A DNA stretch of 58,774 bases from Bacteroidales bacterium (GCA_017465225.1 JAFTWQ010000016.1:1-58774); one strand, 5' to 3'. Positions 1 through 8,362 are shown, counted from the first letter of the stretch. The notes: a model not told the origin generated them from the letters alone. A program made the numbers and translations.

Positions 1-43
1 TCGCCTCCAGAAGCCTAGGCATCCGCCGTTCGCTCTTGTAACC
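1..43 (-). rRNA. rrl: 5' end of 23S rRNA gene (cut by window edge)
   Basis: Read on the minus strand, the first bases form the start of a bacterial 23S rRNA: a GGTTA start, then GCGAACGGCGGATGCC, then TAGGCTTCTGGAGGCGA. This matches the conserved ACGGTGGATGCCnnGGC...GAGGCGA block that opens 23S genes. The gene runs leftward out of the window, so only about 43 bases are present. The exact 5' end is estimated from the GGTTA. No 16S gene, tRNA-Ile or tRNA-Ala lies upstream; a 210-base leader, a promoter and then a protein gene follow instead (see Part 2). Identity rests on known 23S consensus. Confidence 0.82.
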
Positions 44-253
44 TTCTCTCTGAATGAATTTTCTTTGAATCACAAGCCAAATGCTTACACACTTGATCTC
101 ATTTCTCACTCGTTGCCTTGAAATTGCAGTCCACAACATTTCTAAATAGACTCTCTATCTCTCTTGTTACAGACTAATTAATTTCTTCTTCTATTACCTC
201 GTTATCTTTTCTCAAACTTGTCAATGAACTTCCGTTTTCTCTCAAACGGGCTG
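44..253 (-). other. Leader of the 23S transcript
   Basis: On the minus strand this stretch lies between a strong promoter and the 23S 5' end. It contains no open frame and no 16S or tRNA sequence. Close to the promoter it reads GTTCATTGACAAGTTTGAG, which resembles the TTCTTTGACA-type box found before 16S and 23S genes in Bacteroidota and thought to act in rRNA antitermination or processing. The rest is purine-rich. It is most likely the processed leader of a 23S-only transcript; the function of the box is inferred from position and resemblance. Confidence 0.55.
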
Positions 254-284
254 CAAAGATACGGACTTTTTTTTATCCTCCAAA
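254..284 (-). promoter_or_regulatory. Promoter of the 23S rRNA transcript
   Basis: On the minus strand a TATCTTTG (-7 box, complement of 254-261) is preceded by TTTG (-33 box, complement of 281-284) with a 19-base spacer. This is the full Bacteroidota sigma-ABfr consensus (TTTG, 19-21 bases, TAnnTTTG) and one of only three complete matches in the window; the others serve tRNA-Leu and the cysteine-rich lipoprotein. It points at the 23S gene about 210 bases away. The adjacent protein gene at 396-1034 reads in the same direction but ends upstream of it. Confidence 0.75.
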
Positions 285-395
285 TTTTTCTGCAATATTT
301 TTGCAAAAATTTTTAAACTTTTTTGAGCCCATTTTTACAAACACCTCATTTTCATACATTTACAAAAATCGGCATTTTTCAACATTTTTTCGCCA

Positions 396-1034
396 TCAAT
401 AATAATATGGGCGGAAATCTATATCGCAATAGTTTTTCTTTCCGAACGGATATTCCTCATCAATGGACAAATCATCATATCTGCTGAAATAGCAACGGAG
501 CCTGAAATTCTCCTGCGCCATATACTCCGTACCCATGACAAAGCACAGAGATGATATCAATGACTCATTATATCCTTTGTCCCAGAAATCAGATGTAAGA
601 TGGAAATGCCAGTCCACAGCACCATATCTGATATTGTCTGACGCCGGCTTGACGAAATCATCCTCCTCAAACAATTCAAGTATGCGCTCAAGGTCATATT
701 CAGGATCGACCTCGTGCCTGCGTTTCTCCCTCAATTCTTTCAGAAGGGCCGAATAATCTGCCTTGCTGTCATTGCCTGCACTGACCTTTACTATAAAAGG
801 CTCATCTCCATCAGCCAGATAAACGACAAGTTCAAAATCATCCGACTCCTTTGCGCGCTCATACCTCGCATCGAGATATTCCGTCAGGGAGCTGACAGCC
901 GTCATCTCCGAATGTGCTATATAGACAAAGCAAAGGGTCTTTTCAGAAACATCCCCGCCGGCATAAGCCCTCTGAGGCATCAGGGCAGCTGACATAAGCA
1001 GCGCCACCACTATATTATATATATATCTTTTCAT
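396..1034 (-). CDS. Secreted protein of unknown function
   Basis: A 212-residue protein that I do not recognise. It opens with a Sec signal peptide (MKRYIYNIV, a hydrophobic run, cleavage likely after AYA near residue 25), so it is exported. The mature part is rich in Asp, Glu and aromatic residues, has few cysteines and shows no known catalytic motif. It starts 12 bases after the end of the 525-residue gene at 1047-2624 on the same strand, so the two are probably one operon and may act together at the outer membrane. Its 3' end lies about 110 bases before the -33 box of the 23S promoter. Confidence 0.7.
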   Translation of the reverse strand: MKRYIYNIVVALLMSAALMPQRAYAGGDVSEKTLCFVYIAHSEMTAVSSLTEYLDARYERAKESDDFELVVYLADGDEPFIVKVSAGNDSKADYSALLKELREKRRHEVDPEYDLERILELFEEDDFVKPASDNIRYGAVDWHFHLTSDFWDKGYNESLISSLCFVMGTEYMAQENFRLRCYFSRYDDLSIDEEYPFGKKNYCDIDFRPYYY

Positions 1035-1046
1035 AATCTGATCATG

Positions 1047-2624
1047 CTAAAATCTGAACACCAGACCGAAATCCACCCATATGGCCTTGCGCTTCAGATG
1101 GAATGTATCCGTCATGGAACGATAGGCCACATCATAACCCAACTCTTCCGAATATGCGATAGGCTTCCTGTAACTCTTATAGTCAACCAGCGATTCACCC
1201 TTGAGAGGAGCCTGATAATAGTAGTTCAGTCCCTGCTCATATTCAAGACCGAATGAGAACATCATCGACTTGCTGATGCTGTAGCTCAAGCCCACACCCG
1301 CCTCTACGCTGAAAGGACACGGCCATACATCCGGCTTGAACTCAACCTTGTTCACGATGGTCTCTTCCCTGAAATGGCCTTTAAGATGTACTGTTTCCTT
1401 TGAACCTGCATACAGGACCTTGTAATCGCAATACATATCCCCGACTTTTGACCACAGGTTGTAATAGGCCTTCGCACCGAACTTGAGATCCACATTCCAA
1501 CGCCTTGCAAAGGCATACTCGAACGCCAGACCTCCCGAAAGGACTCCATCCGCCATATGATAACGCTGACCTATCACATCAAAAACATATGAATGTTTTT
1601 TCTCCAGCGTCTGGACATACACATATGACATGTCATTCACTGCCACATCCACATAATTGTACGCAACGCCAAGCGAACCGTATATACCGGCATTGAAGCG
1701 ATGGCCGAGATCGAACATGTATCTCATCTCAACTCCGATCTCATCCGAAAACGAAACCTTCCTGTCAGCGCTGCCCTCTATGGCAAATGCACCGGCTGCA
1801 GCAGCGGAATTATAGACTTTTACGCGAAACGGATTCTTCTTTGCATCAAAATACACGAAGCCACCGGAAGATGCGGTCACATCAAGATGCACATCCGGAT
1901 CCCATCCTTCCGAAACATCCTGCATATAGTACCAGTCCTCCTGCGTCACGGAAGCAGGGATGAACGCCTGACCATTCGAATCAAATCCGATAGGAGAACA
2001 CTCCTCCTTTTTATAATAACCTTTCCTTGCCGGAACATCAGGATTCCTGAACATGATCCCCTTGTTGTCTTCCCTTGCACGGCACACGAGATATTCCTCA
2101 CCACTGTCACGGCAGCTGTCCACGCAGCCGGTCAAAGACTCTATGAGGCATGTACCGTCAAAATCATCATAAGAGAAAACCACCTTGATCCTGTACGGAC
2201 TGCCGTGGAATTCTTCAGACGAATAGAACACCGACCTCGTGTCACGATAGCTTATGGACTTGTCGAATGTGACGTCCACACATATGCTTCCAGCCGCAAT
2301 ATACGGCTTCGACTTGACCACATCGGAAAAGACGACGCTTACATCCGACATCCTGCCGACCTCCTCCACGTATTCATGCAGAGGGAGCATATCCTCGCCT
2401 GGACCGCCTATAAGGTCATTGAACACCATCTGGTGCGGATCCCTGAACATAGACACATATTCATCCACCATAGCCGGATCAGAAAGCACTGATATCTTTT
2501 CCAGCCTCCCGATGGTCTCGAGCAAAGCCAGATTCATATCTCTCCTTACTGAATTCGAGATATTCTGGGCCGCCGCCATGGCCCCAATCAGGCCCAGCGA
2601 CAAAACAATTATAAATCTCTTCAT
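1047..2624 (-). CDS. Probable outer-membrane beta-barrel protein
   Basis: A 525-residue protein with a signal peptide (MKRFIIVLSLGLIGAMAAAQ, cleavage after AAA/AAQ). The first half is a soluble-looking periplasmic or surface domain. From about residue 290 it alternates short amphipathic strands rich in Tyr, Phe and Gly (FDLGHRFNAGIYGSLGV, FSFGLEYEQGLNYYY) and ends in the strand WVDFGLVFRF. A terminal aromatic residue is the usual beta-barrel signature recognised by the Bam complex. No family name can be assigned. It is transcribed divergently from the OPT transporter and heads a two-gene operon with the secreted protein at 396-1034. Confidence 0.7.
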   Translation of the reverse strand: MKRFIIVLSLGLIGAMAAAQNISNSVRRDMNLALLETIGRLEKISVLSDPAMVDEYVSMFRDPHQMVFNDLIGGPGEDMLPLHEYVEEVGRMSDVSVVFSDVVKSKPYIAAGSICVDVTFDKSISYRDTRSVFYSSEEFHGSPYRIKVVFSYDDFDGTCLIESLTGCVDSCRDSGEEYLVCRAREDNKGIMFRNPDVPARKGYYKKEECSPIGFDSNGQAFIPASVTQEDWYYMQDVSEGWDPDVHLDVTASSGGFVYFDAKKNPFRVKVYNSAAAAGAFAIEGSADRKVSFSDEIGVEMRYMFDLGHRFNAGIYGSLGVAYNYVDVAVNDMSYVYVQTLEKKHSYVFDVIGQRYHMADGVLSGGLAFEYAFARRWNVDLKFGAKAYYNLWSKVGDMYCDYKVLYAGSKETVHLKGHFREETIVNKVEFKPDVWPCPFSVEAGVGLSYSISKSMMFSFGLEYEQGLNYYYQAPLKGESLVDYKSYRKPIAYSEELGYDVAYRSMTDTFHLKRKAIWVDFGLVFRF

Positions 2625-2661
2625 ATTCTCAACATACTACACCGCCCGAAGCGGCGGAACA

Positions 2662-2669
2662 CAAAGTTA
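2662..2669 (-). promoter_or_regulatory. Bacteroidota -7 box for the 525-residue gene
   Basis: The minus strand reads TAACTTTG, an exact TAnnTTTG match 38 bases before the ATG at 2624. No clear TTTG lies at the -33 distance. It sits 13 bases from the divergent plus-strand -7 box at 2683-2690, so the two promoters overlap. Confidence 0.55.
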
Positions 2670-2682
2670 TACTTTTTTTCCT

Positions 2683-2690
2683 TATATTTG
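2683..2690 (+). promoter_or_regulatory. Bacteroidota -7 box for the OPT transporter gene
   Basis: TATATTTG is an exact TAnnTTTG match 38 bases before the ATG at 2729. A -33 TTTG is not obvious. It is divergent from, and overlaps, the promoter at 2662-2669. Confidence 0.55.
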
Positions 2691-2728
2691 CATTTATCCA
2701 CAAGTCAAAACTATAACTCTTTTATAAT

Positions 2729-4711
2729 ATGGAAAACAAAAAGACACAATTGCCGGAGAACGCCCACAGGGAACTCAAGCCGGGCGAGGAGTATCAGCCG
2801 CTGCTGTCTCCCCAGAAGACCTACCCGGAAGTGACCCCATGGTCAGTGACCCTCGGACTCATCATGACCGTAGTATTCTCTGCTGCTGCAGCCTATCTCG
2901 GTCTCAAGGTGGGACAGGTATTTGAAGCCGCGATTCCGATTGCAATCATCGCCGTAGGCCTTTCCAGCGCCCTCGGACGCAAGAACGCCCTCGGTGAGAA
3001 TGTGATGGTGCAGTCGATAGGTTCATGTTCAGGAGCCATCGTGGCAGGAGCCATCTTCACCCTTCCTGCACTCTTCATCCTCCAGGACAAATACCCTGAA
3101 CTTACAGTCAACTTCACAAAGGTATTCTTCTCGTCTCTCCTCGGAGGTATCCTCGGAATCCTCTTCCTGATCCCGTTCAGAAAGTATTTCGTGAAGGAGC
3201 AGCACGGAAAATATCCGTTCCCTGAAGCTACAGCCACAACCCAGGTTCTCGTCAGCGGCGAGAGCGGCGGCAAGGGAGCCAAGACCCTCCTCGTCAGCGG
3301 ACTCATCGGAGGTCTCTATGATTTCATCGTATCCACATTCGGTCTCTGGGGCGAGACCCTCACCACAAAGATCCTCCCATGGGGAGCCGCTATCGCCGAC
3401 AAGGCGAAGGTTCTCCTCAAGGTCAACACAGGAGCCGCAGTCCTCGGACTCGGATACATCGTCGGCCTCAAATACGCATTCATCATATGCTGCGGAAGCT
3501 TCCTCGTATGGCTCGTGATCATCCCGCTCATGAACCTCATCTGGGGCGGTCAGGTCATCGACCTCATGAACACAGGCGTGACCATGACCATCGGCGAGAT
3601 GTCGCCTGACATGATCTTCAAGGACTATGCAAGGCACATCGGCATCGGAGGCATCGCGACAGCAGGTATCGTCGGCATCGTGAAGTCGTTCGGCGTGATC
3701 AAGTCGGCGGTAGGTCTCGCGGCAAACGAATTCAAGAGAAAGAAGACCGGAACTGAAGCAGAAGTGATCAGGACCCAGAGGGACATCTCGATGAAGATCA
3801 TCGTAATCGGTATCGCAGTGGCCCTTCTCGCAGTATTCGCATTCTTCGCAGTCGGCGTCGTAGACAACATCTGGCACGCCGTGGTAGGTCTGCTCATCGT
3901 AGGCATCATCGCATTCCTCTTCACTACCGTTGCAGCCAATGCCATTGCGATCGTAGGATCGAACCCTGTCAGCGGAATGACCCTCATGACCCTCATCCTC
4001 GCATCGCTCATCATGGTTGCTGTAGGCCTCAACGGCACAGCCGGCATGACAGCGGCCCTCATCATCGGCGGAGTGGTATGTACAGCACTTTCTGTTGCTG
4101 GAGCATTCATCACCGACCTCAAGATCGGCTACTGGATCGGATCCACTCCAAAGAAGCAGGAGACATGGAAGTTCCTCGGAACACTCGTTGCAGCTGCAAC
4201 AGTCGGCGGAGTCATGCTCGTGCTCAACAAGACATACGGATTTACAGGTGAAGGCGCGCTTGTGGCACCGCAGGCCAACGCAATGGCAGCCGTGATCGAG
4301 CCTATGATGAACGGCGGAAGCGCTCCATGGCTCCTCTACGGCATCGGAGCAGTCATCGCCCTCGTGCTCACATTCTTCAAGGTCCCTGCGCTTCCTTTCG
4401 CACTCGGAATGTTCATTCCTATCGACCTCAACATGCCTATGCTCATCGGTGGAGCGGTATCATGGTTCGTAGGAAGCCGCAGCAAGGACAAGGAACTCAA
4501 TGCGGCACGCACAGAAAAAGGCACGCTCATTGCTTCCGGATTCATCGCCGGTGGAGCACTCATGGGAGTGGTCAGCGCCATCCTCAGATTTGCAGAGGTT
4601 GACATGTACATGAAGCCATCTCCATGGACAGAGCCTGTGGCTATCATCCCATATACAGCGATCATCGTCTACATGATCTACGCTGCATTGAAGGCGAAAA
4701 AAGACAACTAG
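2729..4711 (+). CDS. OPT-family oligopeptide transporter
   Basis: A 660-residue polytopic inner-membrane protein. It opens with a soluble tail and then the hallmark block PEVTPWSVTLGLIMTV, SAAAAYLGLKVGQVFEAAIP and GENVMVQSIGSCSGAIVAGA, which is typical of bacterial members of the OPT superfamily. Many hydrophobic segments follow (about 15), and NPVSGMTL near residue 413 is another OPT motif. The family moves oligopeptides or metal chelates by proton symport; the substrate cannot be told from sequence. The length is normal. The metal-ion transporter ZupT begins 38 bases downstream on the same strand, which fits a shared transcript. Confidence 0.92.
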   Translation: MENKKTQLPENAHRELKPGEEYQPLLSPQKTYPEVTPWSVTLGLIMTVVFSAAAAYLGLKVGQVFEAAIPIAIIAVGLSSALGRKNALGENVMVQSIGSCSGAIVAGAIFTLPALFILQDKYPELTVNFTKVFFSSLLGGILGILFLIPFRKYFVKEQHGKYPFPEATATTQVLVSGESGGKGAKTLLVSGLIGGLYDFIVSTFGLWGETLTTKILPWGAAIADKAKVLLKVNTGAAVLGLGYIVGLKYAFIICCGSFLVWLVIIPLMNLIWGGQVIDLMNTGVTMTIGEMSPDMIFKDYARHIGIGGIATAGIVGIVKSFGVIKSAVGLAANEFKRKKTGTEAEVIRTQRDISMKIIVIGIAVALLAVFAFFAVGVVDNIWHAVVGLLIVGIIAFLFTTVAANAIAIVGSNPVSGMTLMTLILASLIMVAVGLNGTAGMTAALIIGGVVCTALSVAGAFITDLKIGYWIGSTPKKQETWKFLGTLVAAATVGGVMLVLNKTYGFTGEGALVAPQANAMAAVIEPMMNGGSAPWLLYGIGAVIALVLTFFKVPALPFALGMFIPIDLNMPMLIGGAVSWFVGSRSKDKELNAARTEKGTLIASGFIAGGALMGVVSAILRFAEVDMYMKPSPWTEPVAIIPYTAIIVYMIYAALKAKKDN

Positions 4712-4714
4712 GAG

Positions 4715-4735
4715 ATTCCCGGTCAAGCCGGGAAT
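4715..4735. repeat. Short palindrome between OPT and zupT genes
   Basis: ATTCCCGG, five bases, CCGGGAAT: a perfect 8-bp inverted repeat filling the gap between two co-oriented genes, followed by GACG. There is no U-run, so it is not a standard terminator. It shares the GGGAATGAC/GGGATGAC motif with the intercistronic repeats at 40704-40778 and 42461-42517, suggesting one family of small intergenic palindromes. Confidence 0.55.
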
Positions 4736-4749
4736 GACGTGATACAATT

Positions 4750-5583
4750 ATGAACGGAGTATTGGGCGCATTGATATTGACGTTGATTGCCGGTTCCGCA
4801 ACCGGCATCGGCGGCGCTCTTGTGCTCTTCAGGAAGAAGCTCAGCAGCAATTTTCTGGCGGGAGCGCTCGGATTGAGCGCGGGTGTGATGATATTCATAT
4901 CCCTCGCAGAGCTCTTTCCGGAAGCACAGGCGATGATCGCGGACACGCAGATGCCTCATGGCAAGGCGTTCGTCCTGCTGGCATTCTTCGTCGGCATGGG
5001 TATAATAACCCTTATCGACTTCACGATTCCGGAATATGAGAATCCGCATGAAGCCTCCGGCCTGTCTCTCGACTCAAGGACAGCAGCGGTCGGAGTACTG
5101 GAGCAGACAGGAAGCGAGAAGGCTTTGCACCGTCTCGGGATCATGTCCGCCCTGGCCATCGCCGTCCACAACTTCCCGGAAGGCATCGCCACATTCATCG
5201 GAGCCCTCAATGACCCGGAAATGGGAGCGGGCATCACATTCGCCATCGCCATCCACAACATTCCTGAAGGAATTGCCGTCGCCATACCTATATATTATGC
5301 GACAAAAAGCAAGGGCAAGGCCCTCCTGTACGCGACACTCTCCGGACTCAGCGAACCTGTCGGAGCGCTTCTTTGCTGGGGCGTGGCAGCCATCTTCGGA
5401 GTGGAGCTTGACGGCGGCGGCCCGGCTTTCCCGCTTGTACTGGCGGCCGTGGCCGGCATCATGATATACATCTCGCTTGACGAGCTGCTCCCGACAGCGG
5501 AGAAATACGGCAAGCACCACATCGCCATCGCCGGCGTAGTCGGCGGCATGGCCATTATGGCCGTCAGCCTGCTCATAATGTAG
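4750..5583 (+). CDS. zupT: ZIP-family divalent metal transporter ZupT
   Basis: A 277-residue inner-membrane protein of the ZIP family, which imports zinc and other divalent metals. The two metal-binding signatures are present: HNFPEGIATFIGAL in membrane segment 4 (near residue 138) and HNIPEGIAVAIPIYYATKSK in segment 5 (near residue 173). About eight hydrophobic segments are seen. Length and motif order match ZupT rather than eukaryotic ZIPs, which have a His-rich loop. It lies 38 bases after the OPT transporter gene, possibly in one metal or peptide uptake operon. The hairpins at 5603-5674 follow it. Confidence 0.93.
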   Translation: MNGVLGALILTLIAGSATGIGGALVLFRKKLSSNFLAGALGLSAGVMIFISLAELFPEAQAMIADTQMPHGKAFVLLAFFVGMGIITLIDFTIPEYENPHEASGLSLDSRTAAVGVLEQTGSEKALHRLGIMSALAIAVHNFPEGIATFIGALNDPEMGAGITFAIAIHNIPEGIAVAIPIYYATKSKGKALLYATLSGLSEPVGALLCWGVAAIFGVELDGGGPAFPLVLAAVAGIMIYISLDELLPTAEKYGKHHIAIAGVVGGMAIMAVSLLIM

Positions 5584-5602
5584 CGTTCAAGGCTGAAGTT
5601 TT

Positions 5603-5674
5603 ATCAGTATCTGATACTGATGATTGATTTTGAAGATTGTATGGAGAAGACATGCCACCCCCGGCTAGGGGGTG
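5603..5674. repeat. Two hairpins after zupT
   Basis: Two inverted repeats sit in the 171-base gap before pepT. The first is ATCAGTAT-CTG-ATACTGAT at 5603-5621. The second is CACCCCC-GGCTA-GGGGGTG at 5656-5674 and is followed by a CGAAGGCGGGGGTCTTC stretch. Neither has a strong U-run. They may act as terminator or processing signals for zupT. The second resembles the GC-rich intergenic repeats elsewhere in the window. Confidence 0.45.
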
Positions 5675-5754
5675 CCTGAGCACAGCGAAGGCGGGGGTCT
5701 TCGGAATACAACTTCAAATCAATCCCAACAAGACAATAAAAAACACCAACAAAT

Positions 5755-6975
5755 ATGGAAAAGATTTTAGACAGATTTCTCAGATACGTGGCTGTAGACA
5801 CACAGTCCGACCCTGAATCAGACTCGCAGCCAAGCGCCGCAAAGGAACTCAACCTCCTCAAGATGCTCCGCGACGAGCTTCTTGCAATGGGAGTGGAAGC
5901 GACTCTGGACGAATACGGCTATGTAATGGCCAGCATCCCGTCAAACTGCGGCAAGGACGTACCTGCAGTAGGTTTCATCGCCCATGCAGACACCGCACCT
6001 GACGCATCAGGAGCCGACATCAAGCCACAGATCATCGAAAACTACGACGGAGGAGAGATCCCTCTCAAAGGCGTTCCCGGCCTCAGCCTGAAGCCAAGCG
6101 AATTCCCAGAGATGGAGCTCTACAAGGGCCAGACCCTCATCACGACCGACGGCACCACCCTCCTCGGAGCAGACGACAAGGCCGGCATCGCAGAGATCAT
6201 GAACGCAGTCCAGTACATCGTGGAGCACCCTGAATTCAAGCATGGTGACATCAAGATCGGATTCACTCCGGACGAAGAGATCGGACGTGGCGTAGTGAAG
6301 TTCGACGTACAGAGATTCGGAGCGAAATACGCATACACCCTCGACGGAGGTCAGATCGGCGAGCTCGAATATGAAAATTTCAATGCAGCCGGAGCGACCA
6401 TACGCATCCAGGGCCGCAACGTACATCCTGGCACAGCAAAGGGCAAGATGAAGAACGCCATCCTCATCGGAATGGAGCTCAACGCCCTTCTCCCTGTCGA
6501 CCAGCGTCCGGAATACACCAGCGGCTATGAAGGCTTCTTCCACCTCATCAGCTTCAAGGGCGAGGTCGAGACCGCTACATTCTCATACATCATCCGTGAC
6601 CACGACATGGGCCTCTACGAACAGAAGAAGGCGTATATGCAGAAATGCGTCGACTTCATCAACGAAAAATACGGCGAAGGCACAGCACTTCTCGACATGA
6701 AGCATCAGTACTACAACATGCGCAAGGAGGTCGAGCCTCATTACCATATCGTAGAGAAAGCGATGAAGGCGATGGAAATGGAAGGCATCACCCCGAAGAT
6801 CCAGCCTATCCGCGGCGGCACAGACGGGGCCAACCTCTCATTCATGGGGCTCCCATGTCCGAACATCTTCGCCGGCGGCCACAACTTCCACGGCAAGATG
6901 GAATATGTCCCTCTTGAAAGCATGGAAAAGGCCAGCAAGGTCATCCTCAACATCATCCAGCTTTACGCGGAGTAA
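5755..6975 (+). CDS. pepT: Peptidase T (tripeptide aminopeptidase)
   Basis: A 406-residue cytoplasmic M20B zinc aminopeptidase that releases the N-terminal residue of tripeptides. The di-zinc site is visible: HADTAP near residue 75 (His-x-Asp), GADDKAG near 140 (bridging Asp), DEEIGRG near 173 (Glu pair), DGG near 198 and a C-terminal GGHNFHG near 380 giving the last His ligand. The length is as expected (about 405-410). It starts MEKILDRFLRYVAVDTQSD, the usual PepT opening. It probably has its own transcript and is followed by a strong hairpin at 6997-7033. A peptide-recycling role next to an OPT transporter is plausible. Confidence 0.96.
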   Translation: MEKILDRFLRYVAVDTQSDPESDSQPSAAKELNLLKMLRDELLAMGVEATLDEYGYVMASIPSNCGKDVPAVGFIAHADTAPDASGADIKPQIIENYDGGEIPLKGVPGLSLKPSEFPEMELYKGQTLITTDGTTLLGADDKAGIAEIMNAVQYIVEHPEFKHGDIKIGFTPDEEIGRGVVKFDVQRFGAKYAYTLDGGQIGELEYENFNAAGATIRIQGRNVHPGTAKGKMKNAILIGMELNALLPVDQRPEYTSGYEGFFHLISFKGEVETATFSYIIRDHDMGLYEQKKAYMQKCVDFINEKYGEGTALLDMKHQYYNMRKEVEPHYHIVEKAMKAMEMEGITPKIQPIRGGTDGANLSFMGLPCPNIFAGGHNFHGKMEYVPLESMEKASKVILNIIQLYAE

Positions 6976-6996
6976 CAGGAAACAGCACAAATAAAG

Positions 6997-7033
6997 AAGC
7001 AGCCACGAAGCAATAAAGGTTTCGTGGCTGCTT
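6997..7033. terminator. Hairpin terminator after pepT
   Basis: AAGCAGCCACGAA, 11 bases, TTCGTGGCTGCTT: a perfect 13-bp stem, 22 bases after the pepT stop and ahead of the convergent gene at 7062-7592. The flanks are A-rich on the left and T-rich on the right, so it can serve both directions. Confidence 0.8.
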
Positions 7034-7061
7034 GTTGTAACATCATTGAATGCCGCAGTTA

Positions 7062-7592
7062 TCAGAAATTCAAGGCAAAGCCGATTCCGTTGTTCTTGCG
7101 ACCAAAGTTGAGAGATACATCTTGATTTCGGTGTCCTTCGTTGTAATCTCTTGCAAGTTGCTTCAGGCGTGAGTTGTATACGCATAGTGTCGGTATTCCT
7201 GCTATAAGACATGGTATTGCTAAGCAAGCTGAATGAATGCAGGTAATGCCCGAATAACATTTGGCAGCAACAGGATCCAAAAGCAACGGTTCGTGCTTTG
7301 TCCGAAAAAACGCATATGAAGCAAGTGCTTGGACGGTTAAATACGAGCCAGCGATTGTCAATCCCAGACCAACCTTATATCCGGTATTCGTCTTCCTCCA
7401 TCGCTCATAATCCTCCGCCATCACTTCTGGTGCATTATTTCTAAGGACCTCCACTCCATCAAGTACCAGAGTCCCTCCCTTCTTCACCATTATACCGTCA
7501 AGAGAATCAACAGCAACATCATTCCTGTACTGCGCTGATGCACATACCGACGCCAGAGCAAACGACAGGACAATCATCAAAAGTCTTTTCAT
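7062..7592 (-). CDS. Exported small membrane protein, paralogue A
   Basis: A 176-residue protein with a signal peptide (MKRLLMIVLSFALASVCASAQ). After it comes a short segment (DSLDGIMVKKGGTLVLDG), then ERWRKTNTGYKVGLGLTIAG, hydrophobic stretches near residues 70-85 and 110-130, the motif PTLCVYNSRLKQLARDYN and a C-terminus in FALNF. I do not recognise a named family. The neighbour at 7805-8362 is a paralogue: the first 30-odd residues are almost identical, and the GYKxGLGLTIAG block and the VYNSRLK block are shared, while the middle has diverged. The ending in a strand with a terminal Phe and the signal peptide suggest an envelope location. Part of an AT-rich secreted-protein block. Confidence 0.72.
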   Translation of the reverse strand: MKRLLMIVLSFALASVCASAQYRNDVAVDSLDGIMVKKGGTLVLDGVEVLRNNAPEVMAEDYERWRKTNTGYKVGLGLTIAGSYLTVQALASYAFFRTKHEPLLLDPVAAKCYSGITCIHSACLAIPCLIAGIPTLCVYNSRLKQLARDYNEGHRNQDVSLNFGRKNNGIGFALNF

Positions 7593-7629
7593 AACAATCT
7601 GATTAATGGGTTAAACATTCTATAGATGC
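7481..7629. repeat. Long direct repeat, copy 1
   Basis: 149 bases covering the first 30-odd codons of paralogue A and 37 bases upstream of its ATG. It is repeated at 8251-8399 with two differences that I can see (7491 T against A, 7568 G against C). Sequence on both sides differs, marking the extent of recent duplication or gene conversion. Confidence 0.85.
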
Positions 7630-7687
7630 CGATTCTTGGGCAATCGTTGCATCACATTATCAATAATTACCATATGACTACTTAATG

Positions 7688-7718
7688 AAAGTGCAAGAAA
7701 AAATAAATCTTACACTTT
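7688..7718 (-). terminator. Hairpin after paralogue B
   Basis: On the minus strand AAAGTGTAAGA and TCTTGCACTTT form an 11-bp stem with one U-G pair. On the plus strand that pair would be an A-C mismatch, which favours a minus-strand RNA. It lies 87 bases beyond the stop of the gene at 7805-8362. The 16 bases TAAATCTTACACTTTT (7704-7719) recur exactly in the hairpin at 11664-11695. Confidence 0.5.
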
Positions 7719-7804
7719 TCTAAACGGGTAATTATAAAACATCCACAAAGCATCGGTGTACTTCGTGAATGTTCATTTATCAGTTCAAGGCCTCTTCTGA
7801 ATCA

Positions 7805-8362
7805 TCAGAAATTCAAAGCCAGGCCTATGCCATTGGCCTGTCCGCCGAAAGTAAGGTATGCATCATTTGAATATCTTCCTGCATTATAATCAGATGCTAT
7901 GTGTTTCAGACGTGAATTGTACACGCACAACGTAGGGACACCGGCAAGAATACAAGGAATTGCAGTCCAGAAAGTTGCAGTCATCAGATATCCTGAAAAT
8001 ACAAAAAATGGGTCCTCAAAATCCTTATTGATAGGAAATAACCAGCCCGGGGGATCTTGCCTGACTGCCTCACACAGAGGCCAGTAACTTACTACGTGGA
8101 TCGCACCTAAAGCACATCCGGCGATTGTCAAGCCCAGACCGGTCTTATAGCCGGCATTCGCCTTTCTCCAACGGTCGTAATATTCCGGAATATGAAGCTG
8201 AGCCCCTTCCTTGGCTATCTTCATGCCATCAAGCATCAGTGCACCACCTTTCTTCACCATAATACCGTCAAGAGAATCAACAGCAACATCATTCCTGTAC
8301 TGCGCTGATGCACATACCGACGCCAGAGCAAACGACACGACAATCATCAAAAGTCTTTTCAT
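7805..8362 (-). CDS. Exported small membrane protein, paralogue B
   Basis: A 185-residue paralogue of the protein at 7062-7592, with the same signal peptide apart from one residue (MKRLLMIVVSFALASV), the DSLDGIMVKKGG block, ERWRKANAGYKTGLGLTIAG's counterpart, PTLCVYNSRLKHIASDYN and a C-terminus in LALNF. It differs in the central loop (about residues 75-125), which is longer and carries WLFPINKDFEDPFFVF. It has at least two hydrophobic segments and no enzyme motif. Function unknown. Its 5' region is the second copy of a 149-base repeat, so the pair arose by tandem duplication or is being kept alike at the 5' end by gene conversion. Confidence 0.72.
   Translation of the reverse strand: MKRLLMIVVSFALASVCASAQYRNDVAVDSLDGIMVKKGGALMLDGMKIAKEGAQLHIPEYYDRWRKANAGYKTGLGLTIAGCALGAIHVVSYWPLCEAVRQDPPGWLFPINKDFEDPFFVFSGYLMTATFWTAIPCILAGVPTLCVYNSRLKHIASDYNAGRYSNDAYLTFGGQANGIGLALNF

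Noticed and set aside
1701-2492. A 263-codon open frame on the plus strand
   Set aside because: It lies wholly antisense to the 525-residue beta-barrel gene, has no signal or motif and shows composition expected of an opposite-strand frame.
3029-3877. A 282-codon open frame on the minus strand, very rich in Asp, Glu and Cys
   Set aside because: It is antisense to the OPT transporter gene; the acidic bias follows from the complement of its codon pattern, not from a real acidic protein.
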